A DNA stretch of 64,000 bases from Anoplolepis gracilipes (Eukaryota; Arthropoda; Insecta; Hymenoptera; Formicidae): contig NC_132970.1 in the NCBI RefSeq assembly GCF_047496725.1, positions 17,350,501 to 17,414,500 on the forward strand, in the 5' to 3' direction. Every line of letters starts with the position of its first letter. The first letter of the stretch is position 1. This document shows positions 60,285 to 64,000 of this stretch, piece after piece. Under the pieces are notes generated by a model. That model worked only from the letters and a program-made list of their open reading frames with translations. It was not told the DNA's origin and searched no databases. A program made the translations under genes and the position numbers.

Positions 60285-62231
60285 ATCAAGTATATAATAT
60301 AGTCCACTTTATTGATGACACGCTGATTATTTGCATACAGCGTATCGAGATCTAAGCGAATTGGGTTGGACTATACTAGTTCACACTGGTGCATACAAAC
60401 GTTATCGTATACAAATTTACATTTACATTTGAATTGACATTGAAGTAATGTATCTACTTGATGATTGCATTTGAATTAGACACATTATTAATATATGTAA
60501 CCGACACAATTTTCGATACCGGTACTATGTACAAATCATGGACTGAAAAATCTAGATTAAATTCTTTTCAATCCATAGTACAAACTTGTAATTCTTTGGA
60601 AAAACAATTCTGTTGTAGTATTATTATTGAAAATGTTATTCGTGCTTTGTTATCAGTGCTAGGCTCATATCTGCCCGTCGTTTGTTATTTATATTAAAAT
60701 AACCATTTATACTATTATCATTATCTTAATGTTTTAATTATTTATGTTTATATTGTAAATGTGTGTACGATAAACCTTTAAGTATATGCAGTCTGCTCTA
60801 GTTCATTCAACTGAATTTGCTATAAGGCAAACTTCAACGACGTTCCAGGTCTCGTTCTCTTTTTATACATAGTTATACGTATAAAATTATCTGTTCGATT
60901 GCTGTGTAAATTTCTTCGCGAATGTATCTTTTATTAAAAATGAATTAGATTTTATTTCGTAATTAAAGAGCGATATTTTTATTTTTCTCTGCGCTTTCAC
61001 GTAATACGAAATTTATACAAAATTACTCGAAAAAATTTCATATATATCAAAATATCTCTTATATGCGTGATCTCTATCTTCGTTTTTTTTATTTTGATAA
61101 AATATGTCCATACATTTCGAGATGCGAATAAAACTGTTATATATTGTGTGAATTTGCAAATGGGATGAATTTTTGTTCCGGCGTATGACGAATATATATG
61201 AGAAAGCACGCGTTAAATATGCAGTCTTACAAAAGATCCTTTTGTACGTTCATATATCGAGAAAAGTTGGGTTCCATATGCGAGCCTTTATGTATCTTTC
61301 ATGTATGTGCGCGAGTGTGTACACAGTGAATGCGTTACCTCCATGTTACGTTGTCTTCGAGTGAATTGTATATACACGGAGTGAACGTGTGTCGTTTTTA
61401 CGTTACACGCGACTTCGACCAGAAAGAAAAGTAAGTAAAATAAACAATCTATCTGCGTGCTATACAGTGTGCTATATGTACGTCGCATTTAGGTTTTTAA
61501 TTTTTATCGATGAAATTTGATATCTTACCTGTTTGTAATATATTTGATGAGATAAACAATTTTCACCCCGCTTTTGTGTGCATTATATTGGGATTAAATA
61601 GAAAAAAAAAACGCGACGATATTTGACAAAACTTGGGTCGTAATAATTGTGTAAAATCGTTTTAGAACGCACCTATAAATAAAAATAAAAGAGAAAAAAT
61701 GTCACAATAAAGATATTTGACATTTATGGAATAAAATGTAATTCTTTAATAAATATAACACAAGAGTATCACATTTTTGTAACATACTTCCTCTCCTCCA
61801 AAATATTTGTGTTTTTGTAAAGATACGAATAATATCGCATAGTCACATCGTGAAATAATGAAATAAAACGAATTAAAAATAAAGAATCTTACATTGGCAA
61901 ATATATCGTTCGTTTCAATGCAGACTCTTACATAACGCAGAGAGATCAGGGAATAGAAATTTCAACTGAAGATCTATCTTATATTGTATTATTGTAACAG
62001 TTATACGTTCGATATACGTAGCGATATCGTATGTTTACGCATTGCACAATGACTAGAGAATTATAAAGACATTTTGTTCCTTGTTCCATCATACCTTGAG
62101 GTCATTGCAGCACGAAGAAATAATAAATAAAGCACATAAGAGATGCGATTCATACAATATGTACATGCGTTCCTCTTTACGAAAGGAAATAAGAAAAGAA
62201 GCGCGCGTACGCGCGCACGGGGTCTTCCCAT
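60285..62231. other. Convergent intergenic region and 3'UTRs
   Basis: Lies between the stop codons of two convergent genes, so it mainly holds their 3'UTRs. ATTAAA (60693-60698) and AATAAA (61127-61132) are possible plus-strand polyadenylation signals for the zinc-finger/RS gene. No coding sequence recognised. Confidence 0.5.
61127..61132 (+). terminator. Candidate polyadenylation signal of the zinc-finger/RS gene
   Basis: Canonical AATAAA about 840 bp after the stop codon; a weaker ATTAAA lies closer, at 60693. Confidence 0.3.
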
Positions 62232-64000
62232 TTACTTTGGTACGAGGCCTCTCGTTTTGGGGTAAACCGGCGCTGGGATCTGTTGCATCTTGGTGACGCT
62301 CTTCGGCCTGACCCGCGCCGAGGATTGCACGCGCGTCCTGGTTCTTAGCCTCGTACTCGACGCGTCGACGTCTATGTCGCCTTCGTCGCGCAGAGCCTCC
62401 TCGAGAACAGCTTGAATTGTCGGCGCGATTGCGGGTCCTTGATAGTCCAATGTCGTGCGCGCCGGCATGTCGAGGTCCAAGTTGAGAATGTTCTCGCCCG
62501 CGAAACGACATCCACGTCCCATCGCGAGAGCGATCCGAGCGTATTCCGAGACGGGTCTGCGCGCACCCGGTACGGAAGTAGGTCGTTTGATGAGATCTAT
62601 GCTCGACGGTTCAGGATCCTTCATTACCCAGCAGTCCTCCTCCTCGTCCAAATGAATTCTGGATAAGATTTTGGTCTTTTCCTCCTCGGGGATAAAATTT
62701 TCAATTATGAGATACTTGAGCTTGAGTTCCTTCATCAGTTCATGTTGCTCTTGTTCCAAATCTCGTCTGTCTCGATTATAGTCGCTAGTTACGTCCTCCA
62801 ACTCTTGTTTCAGGGCCTGTAGCTTGGTGAAACACTTACGCAACTTTCTAGACTTGACGTCCACCTCCTGTTGCAATGTGGTGTACGTCTCTCTCACGCC
62901 AACCATCGTCAACTCCTCGTCCTCCAGCTTCTGCTGCATCTCGACTTCTCGCCTCTTGCGTTCCGCGATCTCGGCTGCTTTTTGTTCCAGTGCTCTTTGC
63001 TGCTCGTTTGTGTGATCGATTATATTCTTGCCGCCGCAGAGCATCTTGCTTTCCAGATCCTTTATTCTTTGAACGAGATTTTCGGTCTCCTGCTTCTCAG
63101 CCTTCAACTGCTCCGCTATGAGTTTCTTATCAGTTTCGGCTACTTTATTGTCTTCGCCGCGACTATTATCGTCCGCGTCGGAGTCCGAATCTATCGCATC
63201 GTCTTCCTTCTTTCTCTTTGACTTCTTCTTCTTTCGTTGCGTTACACCCTTCTGTGCGAGTTTCTCCTTCAATCGACCTATCTCTTCCTGATATTGCCTC
63301 AATAAAGCGTCCTTTGGATCTTCGTTTATTCTAGGCTTGTTCTTAATGTTCTTAGCACGACTGGCGTATCGTAAAGTCGTCAGCGTCTCATCATAGTTGT
63401 AACTGGCGGGCCCGATGTTCGCGACCATAATTGTCTTCGAATTACCACCTAACGAGTCCTGCAGCAGTCTCGTCAGTTTAGAGTCTCGATACGGTACGTG
63501 CGTCGTTTTACCGTCCACCAGAGCCGAGATCACATTACCCAAAGCCGACAAACTCAGATTGATCTTGCTCGCCTCCTTCAATCTCTCCCCGGAGGAGCCG
63601 GTTTTGCTCTGCCTCTCACTGCCCGCAAGATCGACCAGGTTCAAACGTCCAACTCTAATACCACCGCAGTCGCCGATGTTGCCCATCTCGATCGTGATAA
63701 GGAAAATCGCATGCGACCGCGAACTGTGCTCGTTCATATTGGTCGCGCCGATAGTTCTGTTCTGATTACCCACGTTCATCAGGTGTTGTATCTCCGTCGC
63801 GCTTTTACAAACGGCAGTCGACAGATCCTTGACGTACACTCCGACGTCCGGTTTCTCCTTCAACTCGAAGCGTAAACTCTGATCCGGATGCAACAGATCG
63901 CGTATCTCCTCTTGATAAATCTCTAGATAACTGGCTCTCACTAGATATTGCAAGTTCTCGGATCGACCGATATGATTGAATATGTGCTCGAAGGAGCGCG
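62232..64000 (-). CDS. Klp68D: Kinesin-II motor subunit KIF3B/Klp68D (partial, 5' part outside window)
   Basis: An uninterrupted minus-strand frame enters from the right edge and ends at TAA (62234-62232), giving about 588 C-terminal residues; a length of about 730-750 is usual for KIF3B. Visible motor parts are YLVRASYLEIYQEEIRDLL, switch I NEHSSRSHA, switch II LVDLAGSE and YRDSKLTRLLQDSLGGNSKT. The ATP-binding P-loop lies beyond the window. After the neck comes a Lys/Asp-Ser charged segment, then a long coiled coil for pairing with KIF3A/Klp64D. The tail contains LKYLIIENFIP, LDMPARTT and the end TRGLVPK, all typical of KIF3B rather than KIF3A. The heterotrimer with KAP moves cargo to microtubule plus ends in cilia and axons. 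It is convergent with the zinc-finger/RS gene. Confidence 0.95.
   Translation of the reverse strand, partial: RSFEHIFNHIGRSENLQYLVRASYLEIYQEEIRDLLHPDQSLRFELKEKPDVGVYVKDLSTAVCKSATEIQHLMNVGNQNRTIGATNMNEHSSRSHAIFLITIEMGNIGDCGGIRVGRLNLVDLAGSERQSKTGSSGERLKEASKINLSLSALGNVISALVDGKTTHVPYRDSKLTRLLQDSLGGNSKTIMVANIGPASYNYDETLTTLRYASRAKNIKNKPRINEDPKDALLRQYQEEIGRLKEKLAQKGVTQRKKKKSKRKKEDDAIDSDSDADDNSRGEDNKVAETDKKLIAEQLKAEKQETENLVQRIKDLESKMLCGGKNIIDHTNEQQRALEQKAAEIAERKRREVEMQQKLEDEELTMVGVRETYTTLQQEVDVKSRKLRKCFTKLQALKQELEDVTSDYNRDRRDLEQEQHELMKELKLKYLIIENFIPEEEKTKILSRIHLDEEEDCWVMKDPEPSSIDLIKRPTSVPGARRPVSEYARIALAMGRGCRFAGENILNLDLDMPARTTLDYQGPAIAPTIQAVLEEALRDEGDIDVDASSTRLRTRTRVQSSARVRPKSVTKMQQIPAPVYPKTRGLVPK

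Noticed and set aside
62824..63221. Plus-strand frames opposite Klp68D
   Set aside because: Antisense shadows of the kinesin coiled-coil coding sequence.

Overview
The window looks like nuclear DNA of an insect, most likely a hymenopteran such as an ant. The background is very AT-rich, genes are split by phase-consistent GT-AG introns, exons and promoter regions are CpG-rich, microsatellites are long, and there are many small DNA-transposon derivatives and Penelope-like retroelement remnants. Nothing bacterial or viral was seen. Species is inference; insect origin is well supported by the protein content.

Layout. A partial or poorly understood gene lies on the minus strand at 39-3336, with a GC-rich promoter-like block to about 4140. 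Two Shaw-family (Kv3-type) voltage-gated potassium channel genes follow in tandem on the plus strand: a divergent Shaw-like paralogue (7677-10718, six coding exons, 539 codons) and the Shaw orthologue (21066-26957, three coding exons, 529 codons). About 11 kb without recognisable coding sequence (26958-38187) separates Shaw from a convergent minus-strand gene for a secreted CUB-domain protein (38188-47694, six coding exons, 478 codons). A very AT-rich 6-7 kb intergenic block follows. Then comes a plus-strand gene for a nuclear zinc-finger/RS-domain protein (55801-60284, five coding exons, 1247 codons), and a convergent minus-strand gene for the kinesin-II motor subunit KIF3B/Klp68D, cut by the right edge (62232-64000).

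The non-coding part is rich in identifiable mobile DNA: a MITE family with two copies flanked by TA (13885-14455 and 21871-22442); a hAT-type element with a perfect 8-bp target duplication (28617-29434); a second MITE family in two opposite-orientation copies (18681-19103 and 44287-44713), one of them inside a Penelope RT remnant; another TA-flanked MITE (40444-41015); a long-TIR element (16753-17270); a short hairpin element (17853-18006); and a roughly 2-kb head-to-head inverted pair of Penelope-like remnants (22467-24512) ending near a hammerhead-like motif.

The genes have no obvious shared pathway. The two channels could contribute to neuronal K+ currents, the CUB protein is probably secreted, the RS protein probably acts in nuclear RNA metabolism, and Klp68D drives anterograde intraflagellar and axonal transport. 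No previously undescribed biological system is evident. The most interesting points are the Shaw/Shaw-like tandem pair with different intron positions, the giant inverted retroelement pair, and the well-delimited non-autonomous transposons. Exon boundaries were read by eye from splice consensus and phase; no searches were run.
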